Positions 42,136 through 50,897 are shown, counted from the stretch's first letter. The stretch is DNA of 64,000 nt from Alteribacter keqinensis (GCF_003710255.1 NZ_RHIB01000003.1:372001-436000); one strand, 5' to 3'. Translations and numbers: made by a program. Notes: generated by a model from the letters alone, not told the origin.

Positions 42136-44118
42136 TTGAAGAACATCCTAAGGAACAAATGGGTTTTAGGTGGTCTGATGACAGGCCTTTTATTTTCAAC
42201 CACAGCACCGGCCGCTCAGGCAGATGCTGAGGACACAGAAAAGCTTGTGATCATGGGCACGACGGACATTCATGCCTACATGATGCCGTATGATTACATG
42301 AACGACACGGTAGACGACACTTACGGACTTACAAAAGTACATACACTGGTGGAGGAAATCCGCAGTGAACATGAAAACACCCTTCTATTGGACAACGGGG
42401 ATATCATTCAGGGAAGCATCTTCGGGGACATGCTTGCCCTTGTGGATCCGGTTGGAGCGGACGAGCCCCACGTAATCATGGACGCCATGAACATGATGGG
42501 CTATGACGCTGCCACTCTTGGAAATCATGAATTTAACTTCGGCCTCGATTACCTGGACGAAACGATCGCAAAAGCCGACTTCCCATGGCTCAGCGCCAAC
42601 GTCTATAACGACGGAACGGAAGACCTCCGCTACGATCCATACGCGATCATCGAAAAAGTAATCAACGGAGAAACGTTGAACGTCGGCGTGATCGGCTTAG
42701 TACCACCGCAAATCATGACGTGGGACCGCGTACACCTTGACGGCAACGTCTACGTGAACGAAATCGTGGAATCAGCAAAAACATACGTGCCGCAGATGAA
42801 AGAAGAAGGAGCGGACATCGTTGTCGCCGTTGCCCACTCCGGAATCAACCCGGCTGAGGACGCAAGCGAAAACGCCGGCTATCAGCTTTCCCAGGTTGAA
42901 GGCATCGACGCCATGATCCTCGGCCACCAGCACAACGTATTCCCGGGAACCGACGCCTACTCCGGCATTGACGGCATCGACGTTGAAGCAGGAACTGTCA
43001 ACGGCGTACCGACTGTGATGCCTGGCGCATGGGGCAGCCACCTCGGCGTGATCGAGCTTGATTTAACAAACACTGACGGTCAGTGGGAAGTGGCGGGCTT
43101 TGACAGTGAAGCAAGAGAAACTGCAGCCTACGAGCCTCACCCTGACATGGTGAGCCTTGTGGAAGAAACTCACGAAGCGACCATTGAATACGTCAACAGT
43201 CCTGTTGGCGATACAGCAACGGATTTGAACACGTTCTTTTCACGCGTCATGGACAACGAAGTGGTTCAGCTTGTAAACGACGCTCAGCTTGACTATATGG
43301 AGCAGAACTTTGCAAGCACAGAATATGAAGACATGGCCATGCTCAGCGCGGCCGCACCGTTCCGCGCAGGACGCGGAGGCGCATACACGAATGTAGAGGA
43401 AGGCAGCATTGCCATCCGTGATGTGAACGACATTTACGTGTACCCGAACACCCTTCACGTTGTCAAAGTAAACGGAACCGAGCTTCACAACTGGCTTGAG
43501 CGTTCGGCTGAGAACTTCCTTCAGATCGACCCTGACTCAAGCGATCGTCAGTACGTGATAAACACTGATTTTGCAAGCTTTGACTTCGATACAATCGAAG
43601 GCGTTGAGTACCAGATCGATGTCACGCAGCCTGTGGGCGAGCGTATTGTCGGCCTCACGTATGAAGGCGAAGACGTAACAGAAGAGGACGAGTTCCTTGT
43701 AGCAACAAACAACTACCGTGCCGGGGGCGGGGGAGCCCACATTGACGGCGTGGAAACGGTTCTTGCTTCTACTGACGAAAACCGTGAAGTGATCATCGAC
43801 TACATCCGTGACCACGATGGTCCTCTTGAAGTCGAAGTCACAAACAACTGGTCTCTTGTGCCGTTTGAAACAGATGCCCAGGTTGTTTTCGAAAGTGATC
43901 TCCAGGGAGAGCCCCTTGCAGACACGACTCCGTTCGTTTCTTTCGTAGAAACCGTAAATGATACGACGGGTCTTTTCCAGATCCATCCGCAAGAGCACGT
44001 TGAGGACGGCGATGACGAGGATGAGGACGATCGTCCGGGCAACCGTCCGCCTCACGCAGGACAGCCGGGACCACCGCCACATGCGGGACAGCCAGGACCA
44101 CCACCACACGCGAATTAA
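42136..44118 (+). CDS. Secreted 2',3'-cyclic-nucleotide phosphodiesterase/3'-nucleotidase (CpdB/YfkN-like)
   Basis: 660 residues from a TTG at 42136 (GGGGGAG 8 nt upstream). Signal peptide ending TTAPAAQA (~30). Metallophosphatase domain: TTDIHAYMMPYDY, DNGDIIQG, GNHEFNFG, VAVAHSGI, LGHQHNVFPG. The nucleotidase C-terminal domain contains AAAPFRAGRGGA and NNYRAGGGGAH. DIHAYMMPYDY and the length point to the cyclic phosphodiesterase branch. Scavenges phosphate and nucleosides outside the cell. The end is a Glu/Asp-rich stretch and Pro/His repeats (HAGQPGPPP twice) with no LPXTG, resembling the tail of the next gene. Confidence 0.9.
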   Translation: MKNILRNKWVLGGLMTGLLFSTTAPAAQADAEDTEKLVIMGTTDIHAYMMPYDYMNDTVDDTYGLTKVHTLVEEIRSEHENTLLLDNGDIIQGSIFGDMLALVDPVGADEPHVIMDAMNMMGYDAATLGNHEFNFGLDYLDETIAKADFPWLSANVYNDGTEDLRYDPYAIIEKVINGETLNVGVIGLVPPQIMTWDRVHLDGNVYVNEIVESAKTYVPQMKEEGADIVVAVAHSGINPAEDASENAGYQLSQVEGIDAMILGHQHNVFPGTDAYSGIDGIDVEAGTVNGVPTVMPGAWGSHLGVIELDLTNTDGQWEVAGFDSEARETAAYEPHPDMVSLVEETHEATIEYVNSPVGDTATDLNTFFSRVMDNEVVQLVNDAQLDYMEQNFASTEYEDMAMLSAAAPFRAGRGGAYTNVEEGSIAIRDVNDIYVYPNTLHVVKVNGTELHNWLERSAENFLQIDPDSSDRQYVINTDFASFDFDTIEGVEYQIDVTQPVGERIVGLTYEGEDVTEEDEFLVATNNYRAGGGGAHIDGVETVLASTDENREVIIDYIRDHDGPLEVEVTNNWSLVPFETDAQVVFESDLQGEPLADTTPFVSFVETVNDTTGLFQIHPQEHVEDGDDEDEDDRPGNRPPHAGQPGPPPHAGQPGPPPHAN

Positions 44119-44119
44119 T

Positions 44120-44205
44120 GGTGCCTGTCACCACCCGGATTTTGTCGAATTCGTAGGACTTTATTCAAATCAGGCAGGGAGCAAAGAGCGCTTCTTGCCT
44201 GAAAT
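44120..44205 (+). repeat. Dispersed box-plus-hairpin repeat, copy R1
   Basis: GGTGCCTGTCACCACCCGGA with TTTTGTCGAA..CGTAGGACTTT, followed by a hairpin with stem CAGGCA...TGCCTG. Related copies: 46411-46491 and 54891-54979. Here it directly follows the stop of the phosphodiesterase gene. Confidence 0.85.
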
Positions 44206-44324
44206 GTTATTGTAAACATTCTTAACATTAGGAAAACGATAGATTCATATTTTTCCAGTATAGTGATTAGTAGATATTCAGTCTGCTAGAATATCAGATT
44301 ACATTTACATAGGAGGCAGTGAAG

Positions 44325-45953
44325 ATGGTGAAAAAACGTTTGTTGACAGCGGCACTCGTGGGCGGCTTGGTGATGGCGCCGTTTCTATCCGTACAGGACG
44401 GCGGTGTGCAGGCAGAGGAAGGGAATCACGAGCTGAAGATTCTCCACACGAATGATATTCATTCGACGATTGATGATCTTGGGAAGTCAGCGGCCTACAT
44501 TAACGCAGAGCGTGAGGCGGCGGAGCATTCCCTCTACTTGGATGCGGGGGATATTTTCAGCGGAAACCCGGTGGTTGACCTGCAGGAGGGGGAGCCCCTG
44601 GTTCATCTTTTGAATGAAATGAACGTGGATGCCATGGTGATTGGAAATCACGAGTTTGACTACGGGCAGGAAGCGTTTATCAGTAATGAAGCATTATCGA
44701 ACTTTCCATGGCTGAGTGCAAACATGGAAGTGGTCGATCCGGAGTTCCCGATCGAGCAGCCGGACCCTTACATCATTGAAGACCTGGGTGACTTTACGGT
44801 AGGGATTCTTGCGTTGACCCAGGCACCTCCTGCGACAGCTCCTGCCGGGATTGTGGGCCTTGAGTTTCACGGGTATGAGGAAACCGTTGAAGAATATGCG
44901 TATTTGAAAGATGAAGTGGACGTCCTGATCGGGCTCACACACATCGGCTACGGGGATGACCAGCAGCTGGCAGAAGCGTTCCCCGATCACTTTGACTTAA
45001 TCGTCGGCGGTCACACGCACACGATTTTGGACGAGCCGAGTGTCGTTGCCGGTACACCGATCGCCCAGGCCGGATCGAACAACCGCTTCGTCGGCAATGT
45101 GACTCTTGAAGTGGACCGCGACACGAAGGAAGTTGTGAGTGTGGACGGGCACCTGCAGGATGTGGATGAGCTCACGGAAACGGTTCCCCACATTCAGGAC
45201 ATGATTGACGCGTACAATGCAGAAATGGACGAGCTTCTTTCCCAGGTGATCGGGTACACAAATACCGGGCTGAGCCGCGATGAGCGCTACGAAATGGACG
45301 CGCCTCTCGGAAACTTCTGGACGGACGCCATGCGTGAGTACATTGATGCAGATATTGCCGTGACGAACAATGGCGGAATCCGCGCCAACATCGAGCCGGG
45401 CGAGATTACGGCCGGCGACATTTACACCGTCGAGCCGTTTGCGAACGAAGTAATGGAAATTGAAATGACAGGTGCTGCGATTAAGGATGTGTTGGAGTAT
45501 TCCTACAACCGGAGCAATCAGATCGACCTTCAGACGTCGGGCCTGCACTATACGGTGCTGACGGATGAAGAAGGTAACCTTGTGGATATTGAGATGGAGG
45601 TTGGCGGGGAACCGATCGACTATGACGAGACTTACACCCTCGCGATTCCTGACTTCCTTGGTACAGGAGGAAGCGGCTACAACTTTGAAGGCGACGTGAT
45701 TCAGCCTGGTGCCGGGTTCATGACGAACGCGATGCTCGACTTCGCTGACACGTTCACGTCCCAGGACGCGCCGATCGATTACACGTCTGAAGGTAGAATC
45801 GCCATTGAGCTTTATGAGGAAGAAGAGGACGGGACGGAGCCGGGGAAACCGGGCAAGCCAGGAAAGCCGGATAAGCCGGGGAAACCTGATAAGCCAGGCA
45901 AGCCGGATCACGCCGGGCAACCGGGTAAGCCGGATTTTGCCGGACGTCCATAA
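44325..45953 (+). CDS. Secreted 5'-nucleotidase/metallophosphatase (UshA-like)
   Basis: 542 residues from the ATG at 44325 (AGGAGG 8 nt upstream). Signal peptide to about 30. Metal motifs HTNDIHSTID, DAGDIFSG, GNHEFDYG, LTHIGY and VGGHTHT; C-terminal substrate domain with VTNNGGIRANIEPGEITAGD and LGTGGSGYNF. Hydrolyses 5'-nucleotides outside the cell. The tail is a collagen-like Gly-Lys-Pro repeat (GKPGKPGKPDKPGKPDKPGK) ending HAGQPGKPDFAGRP; the basic repeat could bind the anionic wall. TGTAAACA and TTAACA at 44211-44227 resemble Pho boxes, suggesting phosphate control (weak). Confidence 0.92.
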   Translation: MVKKRLLTAALVGGLVMAPFLSVQDGGVQAEEGNHELKILHTNDIHSTIDDLGKSAAYINAEREAAEHSLYLDAGDIFSGNPVVDLQEGEPLVHLLNEMNVDAMVIGNHEFDYGQEAFISNEALSNFPWLSANMEVVDPEFPIEQPDPYIIEDLGDFTVGILALTQAPPATAPAGIVGLEFHGYEETVEEYAYLKDEVDVLIGLTHIGYGDDQQLAEAFPDHFDLIVGGHTHTILDEPSVVAGTPIAQAGSNNRFVGNVTLEVDRDTKEVVSVDGHLQDVDELTETVPHIQDMIDAYNAEMDELLSQVIGYTNTGLSRDERYEMDAPLGNFWTDAMREYIDADIAVTNNGGIRANIEPGEITAGDIYTVEPFANEVMEIEMTGAAIKDVLEYSYNRSNQIDLQTSGLHYTVLTDEEGNLVDIEMEVGGEPIDYDETYTLAIPDFLGTGGSGYNFEGDVIQPGAGFMTNAMLDFADTFTSQDAPIDYTSEGRIAIELYEEEEDGTEPGKPGKPGKPDKPGKPDKPGKPDHAGQPGKPDFAGRP

Positions 45954-46044
45954 TGAAGAAGTGAGTGAAGACCTGCAGGGGCGCTGTTTCCTGCAGGTTT
46001 CTTTTATATGGGTGGCGGGTGCTAATCGTTAAATAGGCCGGGGG

Positions 46045-46140
46045 AAGTGTAAAAAGGCGGCGGCTAAACGTAAAAACAGCTGGTGTAAGTGTAAAATAGC
46101 GTTGGCTAAACGTAAAAACGGCTAGCGTAAGTGTAAAATG
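46045..46140 (+). repeat. 42-bp tandem repeat, 2.3 copies
   Basis: Units begin AAGTGTAAAA at 46045, 46087 and 46129 and contain GGCTAAACGTAAAAAC. Unit identity about 83%. Non-coding and directly upstream of the gene at 46197. Confidence 0.85.
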
Positions 46141-46196
46141 CAGCGCAGCTCATGCGGCATGTATCTGGGAACCCCCACACCTAAGGAGGAATCATC

Positions 46197-46412
46197 ATGG
46201 TTTACGCAAAAGTAAACGGCATCGATGTGAAGCTTTTTCATGGGGCAAAATTGAAGCACGCCCTGTTAAAAGCGGACGAACGCTTTTATTATTCAGTCGT
46301 CAAACACGGCTCCACCATCCGGGATCAGGAAGGGAACCACGTTGACATTATGGGCGCTGTGGATAAGGGGTTTTGCTATACGGTGGATCCGGTGTTAGAC
46401 CGGGAGACTTGA
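46197..46412 (+). CDS. Hypothetical small protein (71 aa)
   Basis: 71 residues with AAGGAGG 8 nt before the ATG. The sequence MVYAKVNGIDVKLFHGAKLK and HGSTIRDQEGNHVDIMGAVD suggests a compact beta-rich domain. No membrane segment, no family recognised. Its stop overlaps the beginning of repeat R2. Confidence 0.6.
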   Translation: MVYAKVNGIDVKLFHGAKLKHALLKADERFYYSVVKHGSTIRDQEGNHVDIMGAVDKGFCYTVDPVLDRET

Positions 46413-46491
46413 CTGTCACCACCCGAACGTTGTCGAAACCGTAGGATTTTAAGAAAGATAAGCGGCTTTGAGAAGCTTCTGATCTTTTATA
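46411..46491 (+). repeat. Dispersed box-plus-hairpin repeat, copy R2
   Basis: ACTGTCACCACCCG then TTGTCGAAACCGTAGGATTT, then a hairpin AAGAT...ATCTT with inner GCTT/AAGC. Compared with R1 and R3 the stem bases differ but pairing remains. Confidence 0.8.
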
Positions 46492-46563
46492 TTCCGCCGC
46501 GTTTTAGAGCCGTAAGTGTTAGAATAAAATGGAAGATAAACCGATTTGGAGTGGAGGATGAGG

Positions 46564-46962
46564 ATGGTGAAACCGGCATTCAGGCATGGGGTAATCGTTG
46601 GCTGTCTCGCTTTTGTCCTTTTTTACGGGATTAATCTGCTGGTGGGAGAGTCCGGGGAAATCATGCAATCATTCGGTATGGCCGGCATGATCATTGAAGA
46701 AAAACACCATCATATTGAACCCGGAGACTATACCGAAATGTGGATCATCGGCTATAACGCTTACGAAAAAGAAGCAAACAGGGAGCGGTACAAAATTTTC
46801 ATCGAGGAAGCGATGGTTTACAACCTCATCGAAGAAGGAGAGCAGTATATGGTGTCAGCAAGCTCCATCCGGAAAGACGAGGAGTACGGATATGTTTATG
46901 AACTCCTCCAGATTGCCAATCAGGAACAGTACCAGCTGACCGGCAGCGGGAGGATAAAATAA
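46564..46962 (+). CDS. Hypothetical membrane-anchored protein
   Basis: 132 residues from the ATG at 46564 (GGAGG 6 nt upstream). Hydrophobic N-terminal segment HGVIVGCLAFVLFYGINLLV, then a His-containing hinge EEKHHHIEPGD and a soluble C-terminus. No family recognised. Followed 16 bases later by a small alpha-CTD-like gene, possibly in the same transcript. Confidence 0.6.
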   Translation: MVKPAFRHGVIVGCLAFVLFYGINLLVGESGEIMQSFGMAGMIIEEKHHHIEPGDYTEMWIIGYNAYEKEANRERYKIFIEEAMVYNLIEEGEQYMVSASSIRKDEEYGYVYELLQIANQEQYQLTGSGRIK

Positions 46963-46978
46963 GACAGGAGGGATGATC

Positions 46979-47260
46979 ATGTCAGTAACGAAAACGTGCG
47001 AAAAGGGGCATACCTTTCAAAAAAGCAGTGACTGTCCGGTTTGTCCGATTTGTGAAAAAGAGCGGGCACCGGCGGAGGGCTTTCTGTCCACACTTTCTGC
47101 ACCGGCGAGGAGTGCCCTCGAACATGAGGGAATCCGTACGGTGGAGCAACTCTCCCGATACTCGGAAAAAGAGGTGCTGCGCCTCCACGGTGTGGGGCCG
47201 GCCTCACTTCCGAACCTGAGGAAAGCGCTGGAGGAGAGCGGGCTGTCGTTCAAAAAATAG
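46979..47260 (+). CDS. Small protein with zinc-ribbon and RNA polymerase alpha-CTD-like helix-hairpin-helix
   Basis: 93 residues. The N-terminus has CEKGH and CPVCPICEKE (two Cys pairs, zinc-ribbon-like). Residues ~40-93 (LSAPARSALEHEGIRTVEQL, SRYSEKEVLRLHGVGPASLP) match the fold of the RNA polymerase alpha C-terminal domain, a pair of helix-hairpin-helix motifs. Proteins like this may bind DNA or polymerase. ATG at 46979 is 7 nt after AGGAGG. Confidence 0.72.
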   Translation: MSVTKTCEKGHTFQKSSDCPVCPICEKERAPAEGFLSTLSAPARSALEHEGIRTVEQLSRYSEKEVLRLHGVGPASLPNLRKALEESGLSFKK

Positions 47261-47290
47261 GATAATTATGTGTGAAAGAGGTTTTTTTCA

Positions 47291-47487
47291 ATGAAGTTAG
47301 ACCAAGGTACATTGGTATTTTGCATGATCTTTTTTATCCTGTTCTGGACAAGCTATTTCTCGTTCAATCACTTTTCTCCTGGTACGGTCAAAATGTAACA
47401 GGAACGATTATGATGACGCTGTTGTTTTTAGTGCCTGGCAATTATGTGATCGCTCATAAAGGGAAGAATTTTTTGTCTCGCAGTTGA
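47291..47487 (+). pseudogene. Small membrane protein gene, apparently frameshifted
   Basis: ATG at 47291 (GAAAGAGG upstream) opens MKLDQGTLVFCMIFFILFWT and SYFSFNHFS, then stops at residue 35. The other frame continues WYGQNVTGTIMMTLLFLVPG and NYVIAHKGKN to 47487. Joined, they form a normal two-span small membrane protein. The 35-residue product alone might also be the real protein. Confidence 0.4.
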
Positions 47488-47629
47488 AGCTGACTATGGA
47501 GTAGAGGAGCTCCTGTAAAAGAGGAATTTATAACCGACACCAGTTTATTCATCGACTTCCCCAATTTGTTCTTCGAGTTAATCACGACTCTCCCAAAGAG
47601 CTGAACCTATAAAAGCCCCATACTAAACA

Positions 47630-47663
47630 AAAGCCATGGAGAGCCCCTTGCCTCCATGGCTTT
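47630..47663. terminator. Bidirectional hairpin
   Basis: AAAGCCATGGAG pairs with CTCCATGGCTTT. It follows the gene fragment on the minus strand. Confidence 0.6.
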
Positions 47664-47689
47664 CACGCTTTTCACCTTTTCAATAAACC

Positions 47690-47915
47690 ATCTCCGCATT
47701 CGGAAAATGCCTCTTCACTTTCATGGAGTACGTCTTCACCCCGCCACCGATTATTTCGCAGTACATAAAGTTCTCGTGCCGGAAGATGATGTTCTCCAGC
47801 TCCTGCCTGACCTTTTCATCGGGCTCATAAGCGGCGATCCGTTCAAGCCAGCGCAGCTGGGTCAGGTCAAAATAAATACCCGTATGCTTTGTGAAGGCAA
47901 AAATCGTTTTCGCCG
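47690..47915 (-). pseudogene. 3' fragment of the gene at 49725-50195
   Basis: Encodes TIFAFTKHTGIYFDLTQLRW, LERIAAYEPDEKV.QELENI and GGGVKTY...HFPNA, matching the last ~70 codons of the intact gene at about 85%. The downstream ~50 bases match as well. Upstream it joins a piece of another gene (47925-47975). Confidence 0.85.
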
Positions 47916-47924
47916 GCCACACCG

Positions 47925-47975
47925 CTCTTCTTTTTGACTCCATCGGCTGGTTGGGACTCGAGCAGGTCCCAAAGT
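47925..47975 (+). pseudogene. Fragment of the second YdcZ-type transporter gene
   Basis: TTTGACTCCATCGGCTGGTT followed by GGGACTCGAGCAGGTCCC matches 51897-51935 (codons for SDSIGWFGLEQIP). Its order relative to the previous fragment equals that of the 49.7-52 kb locus with about 1.9 kb removed. Confidence 0.8.
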
Positions 47976-48049
47976 GACTGGTCACTTCTAACTTTCATGG
48001 TCTGGGAACGAAACATCTGCAGCGTTACCTGAATAAGTTTTGTTATTTC

Positions 48050-48163
48050 TCTTTTGAAGGCCGAGCCGGGTCGTGTTGAAGTTTACCTTGAAGGACCTGC
48101 TAATGCAGGGGATATCAGAGGTGAAATTGAAGCCAGTTTGAGTAACATTGATGAACCAGAATA
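48050..48163 (+). pseudogene. C-terminal fragment of an unidentified gene
   Basis: An open frame without start encodes AEPGRVEVYLEGPANAGDIR then GEIEASLSNIDEPE and a stop. Codon usage looks coding and a hairpin (AGACCCAGTGG / CCCCTGGGTT region, 48174-48206) follows. Parent not in this window. Confidence 0.4.
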
Positions 48164-48346
48164 AATCAGTCAGAGACCCAGTGGTTATTAAACGAGCCCC
48201 TGGGTTATTTGTGTTTTTTTTGGTGAATGAGTACATGGACGGGTCTGTTCTACTTATGAGTCGGTTATTAAGATTGGAACTTTAGGAGCAAATGCCAACT
48301 TACCGGCATAGCATATAATAATTTCTTATTAAGAAGGTGGGAAAAA

Positions 48347-48805
48347 ATGTATTATTACCCTTACCGTCAAGAGTGGTCCTCAGTATTAGAACAGTTAAAC
48401 CAGAGTCTGTATGGTGAAGGAATGGTTTGTTCCATGACTACACAATTGTTTTATATTCCAGCTACTGCGGGATTAGAGGGAAATCCCGAATTGCACCGAC
48501 ACCTTATACCAGCTTCTTATCATCGTGTAACCGCTGTCGGTTCTGTTTACCGGCTACAAAACGGAGAATTCGATGAGTCCATTATTCATACGCTGACTTC
48601 ATGTGTTAATAAAGGTCTTCAAGAAGATAAGGAAGTAACGAGGTGGTTACATGTAATGAGAGACAATGCACCTGAAGGATTTGAATCATTTATCGAAAAC
48701 ATTATAAATTGGCAGCGGGAAACGGAACAAACCCTATCCGCTGCCAAACAACTCATTGAGCAAATGGGATATGATACTGAAGATCAGAATGGTGTCTCCT
48801 ATTAA
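48347..48805 (+). CDS. Hypothetical protein
   Basis: 152 residues beginning MYYYPYRQEWSSVLEQLNQS, with AAGGTGGG 5 nt before the ATG. Soluble, helical in the second half (FESFIENIINWQRETEQTLS). The Tyr-rich start resembles some spore-associated proteins, but no family could be named. AT-rich compared with flanks. Confidence 0.65.
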   Translation: MYYYPYRQEWSSVLEQLNQSLYGEGMVCSMTTQLFYIPATAGLEGNPELHRHLIPASYHRVTAVGSVYRLQNGEFDESIIHTLTSCVNKGLQEDKEVTRWLHVMRDNAPEGFESFIENIINWQRETEQTLSAAKQLIEQMGYDTEDQNGVSY

Positions 48806-48920
48806 AAACAGAATTCCCCGCAAACATAATAGTGTATAAGGTTGGTTAGAAGAGAGGGAGCCTCATCTATTGAGACTCTCTCTGCCGGAAAGAGGACTGT
48901 TTAGAAAAAACGTCTTCGCC

Positions 48921-49097
48921 TTAGAAGGAAAATGGAGGTAATTTAGAAAAACGGAATAAAGATTCTTCTGAACGGGGAAGTGCGAAGAACATTCCTCTTC
49001 TTTGGTTTACCCCGTCTGCAATCCCTCGAAAAACTTGCCCGTTGCGATTTCTTACTTCTACCAAATCTCCTTGATATGCCATGGCTAAGCGTTGCAT
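48921..49097 (-). CDS. Small SH3/Sm-like hypothetical protein (58 aa)
   Basis: MQRLAMAYQGDLVEVRNRNG, QVFRGIADGVN, then QRRGMFFALPRSEESLFRF. The pattern of a short beta barrel (QGDLVEVRNRNGQVFRGIA) is clear. AGGAAG lies 5 nt upstream of the ATG and the frame is open for 58 codons. Function unknown. Confidence 0.6.
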   Translation of the reverse strand: MQRLAMAYQGDLVEVRNRNGQVFRGIADGVNQRRGMFFALPRSEESLFRFSKLPPFSF

Positions 49098-49363
49098 AGT
49101 AACTTCCTTTCTTGTTCAAAAGTGTATTTGAAATGACTCCTTGGCATAAGTCTACGTTTCACTATAAAAAATGTTTGGACAGAACGGAAAGATTCCTAAT
49201 TTGGTGAAAGCTTCTACATAAAAGTTGGGAGATTTGGCCCTTAGGGTTGTTGCAGGGAGAGATATTGTTAATAAATGTGTTGATGCTGTCTCCATGAAAA
49301 TGATAGCGCCCTCCATTTTTTATATAAATATCAGCCTCGTGGTTACCTGAAAGAGTAAGAATC

Positions 49364-49519
49364 ATGGGTGATGCAGTTCGGACACCAAGATCGTATCAAG
49401 AATATTTCACTACACTTTTTACTTATTCTTTTGGAATTACGAGCATTATAGTATTGGCTGTTTATTACATAAGTAAAAGAAAAGGCATGCCCAATCAAGA
49501 GATATTTAACAAAGGTTAG
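49364..49519 (+). CDS. Small membrane protein (51 aa)
   Basis: One hydrophobic span (FGITSIIVLAVYYI) between a polar N-terminus MGDAVRTPRSYQEYFTTLFT and a tail SKRKGMPNQEIFNKG. The ribosome site is weak (GAAAGAG). A copy of its 3' end at 36080-36118 keeps the NQEI.NK codons, supporting this frame. Followed by a strong terminator. Confidence 0.45.
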   Translation: MGDAVRTPRSYQEYFTTLFTYSFGITSIIVLAVYYISKRKGMPNQEIFNKG

Positions 49520-49578
49520 CACAATTCTTATTGACCTAACGAGTGCGGTATTTGAAGAAGGGAAGTTAAAAGCTTTGA

Positions 49579-49610
49579 AAAAGCACCTGACGAATTCAGG
49601 TGCTTTTTAT
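49579..49610. terminator. Bidirectional terminator
   Basis: A perfect stem AAAAAGCACCTGA / TCAGGTGCTTTTT with loop CGAAT. Confidence 0.85.
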
Positions 49611-49724
49611 ATTGTTAATATGGATGTGATCTTAATTTCGTTTCACGTTATTTTCATTGTTTTTTAGATAATGTCTCCCAAAAACCGAACCCGTTATCAT
49701 CAACCTCCATGGCTTTAACAATGG

Positions 49725-50195
49725 TCACATTTTCGAAAAAGACACCGGTGCATTCGGGAAGTGCTTCTTCACTTCGGTGAAATACGTCTTCACTCCGCCG
49801 CCCATAATTTCGCAGTACATGAAGTTCTCGTGCCAGAAGATGATGTTCTCCAGCTCCTGGCTGACCTTTTCATCCGGCTCATAAGCCGCAATCCGCTCGA
49901 TCCAGCGCAGCTGAGCCAGGTCAAAGTAAATGCCCGTATGCTTCGTGAAAGCAAAAATCGTTTTCGCCAGCTCATATCTAACACCCGCATCGTCCGAATG
50001 CTTAAGCTCGCTGGAAATGGTAGAAAAGCATAATAGAATCGAAGGGTCGCTCTCGATCGTCCGGGTCGTAAAAGACGCTCTCAGTTTTTGCAGCACATCT
50101 ATCTTTTCACTGTGATTTCCGCTGATCAGAAGGGACATGGAGCCGAGTACAGTACAATAAGAAACACGTTTGCCGTTCATTCTGGTTACTGCCAT
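49725..50195 (-). CDS. Hypothetical conserved protein
   Basis: 156 residues from the ATG at 50195 (GGGGTGAT about 6 nt upstream). Begins MAVTRMNGKRVSYCTVLGSM; the C-terminal half contains TIFAFTKHTGIYFDLAQLRW and CEIMGGGVKTYFTEVKKHFP. Mixed alpha/beta, cytosolic. No family recognised. Convergent with nothing and divergent from the YdcZ operon. A 3' fragment of it lies at 47690-47915. Confidence 0.65.
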   Translation of the reverse strand: MAVTRMNGKRVSYCTVLGSMSLLISGNHSEKIDVLQKLRASFTTRTIESDPSILLCFSTISSELKHSDDAGVRYELAKTIFAFTKHTGIYFDLAQLRWIERIAAYEPDEKVSQELENIIFWHENFMYCEIMGGGVKTYFTEVKKHFPNAPVSFSKM

Positions 50196-50460
50196 ATCGA
50201 TCACCCCTTTTACTAGATAGTATGACCAGACAGGTAGAAAACATTCATAGTTTTCGAGTTTTTCACCGTGAGCGGGCAGCCGGAGGGCGGAATTCATGAA
50301 AGTGGAAGAGGGTTCAGGAAAAAAACTTGTGGATCCAGGAAAAACTCCGTGGATTCAGGATATACCCCTCTTCCCCTACTAATTCTTCCTCCAAGGACAT
50401 ATGTCCTTTCCCAACCTCCTCCTTCTGTACTTTAATAGAGCAAGAAGGAGAGATGTAAGC

Positions 50461-50886
50461 ATGAAAGGAATTATTTTTGCCATCCTCGGCGGCATGTTCA
50501 TCACGCTCCAGGGCGTGGTGAACGCAGGCATCAGCCGGGACATCGGCATCCTGCCGGCCATCACGGTCACACAATTCACCGGATTTCTGCTGGCACTCAC
50601 CATCCTGCTCGTCGTCAAAGATGGCAGCCTAACTCAGCTGAAAACCGTCAAATGGCCGTACCTGTTCGCCGGCTCATTCGGCCTCCTCGTCATCTTCAAC
50701 GAAGTCACCGCCATCAACATGGTCGGCGTCACTTTTACCATGGCCGTCATCCTCATATCCCAGATCGTCATGGCCGTCCTGATTGACACAAAGGGATGGT
50801 TCGGGTTAAAAAAACAGAAGATAAAACTGCCACAGGTCGTCGGCATCAGCCTGATGATCCTAGGCGTCATCATCATCCAGCTGTAA
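50461..50886 (+). CDS. DMT-superfamily half-size transporter, YdcZ family (first)
   Basis: 141 residues with four to five membrane segments: MKGIIFAILGGMFITLQGVV, ITVTQFTGFLLALTILLVV, LLVIFNEVTAINMVGVTFTM, VVGISLMILGVIIIQL. DMT_YdcZ proteins are half the size of EamA transporters and likely work as dimers. AAGGAGAG precedes the ATG. It is followed by a Crp/Fnr gene and a second YdcZ gene, so the two may form a heterodimer. Confidence 0.85.
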   Translation: MKGIIFAILGGMFITLQGVVNAGISRDIGILPAITVTQFTGFLLALTILLVVKDGSLTQLKTVKWPYLFAGSFGLLVIFNEVTAINMVGVTFTMAVILISQIVMAVLIDTKGWFGLKKQKIKLPQVVGISLMILGVIIIQL

Positions 50887-50897
50887 GGAGAATCTCT

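Noticed and set aside
45754-45951. Apparent repeats that might be a CRISPR array at the end of the 5'-nucleotidase gene
   Set aside because: They are in-frame Gly-Lys-Pro codon repeats of the protein tail with no spacers.
49162-49365. 67-codon minus-strand frame containing SGNHEAD, like a phosphoesterase motif
   Set aside because: The likeness to GNHE is short and isolated, there is no ribosome site, and the rest does not fit a metallophosphatase.
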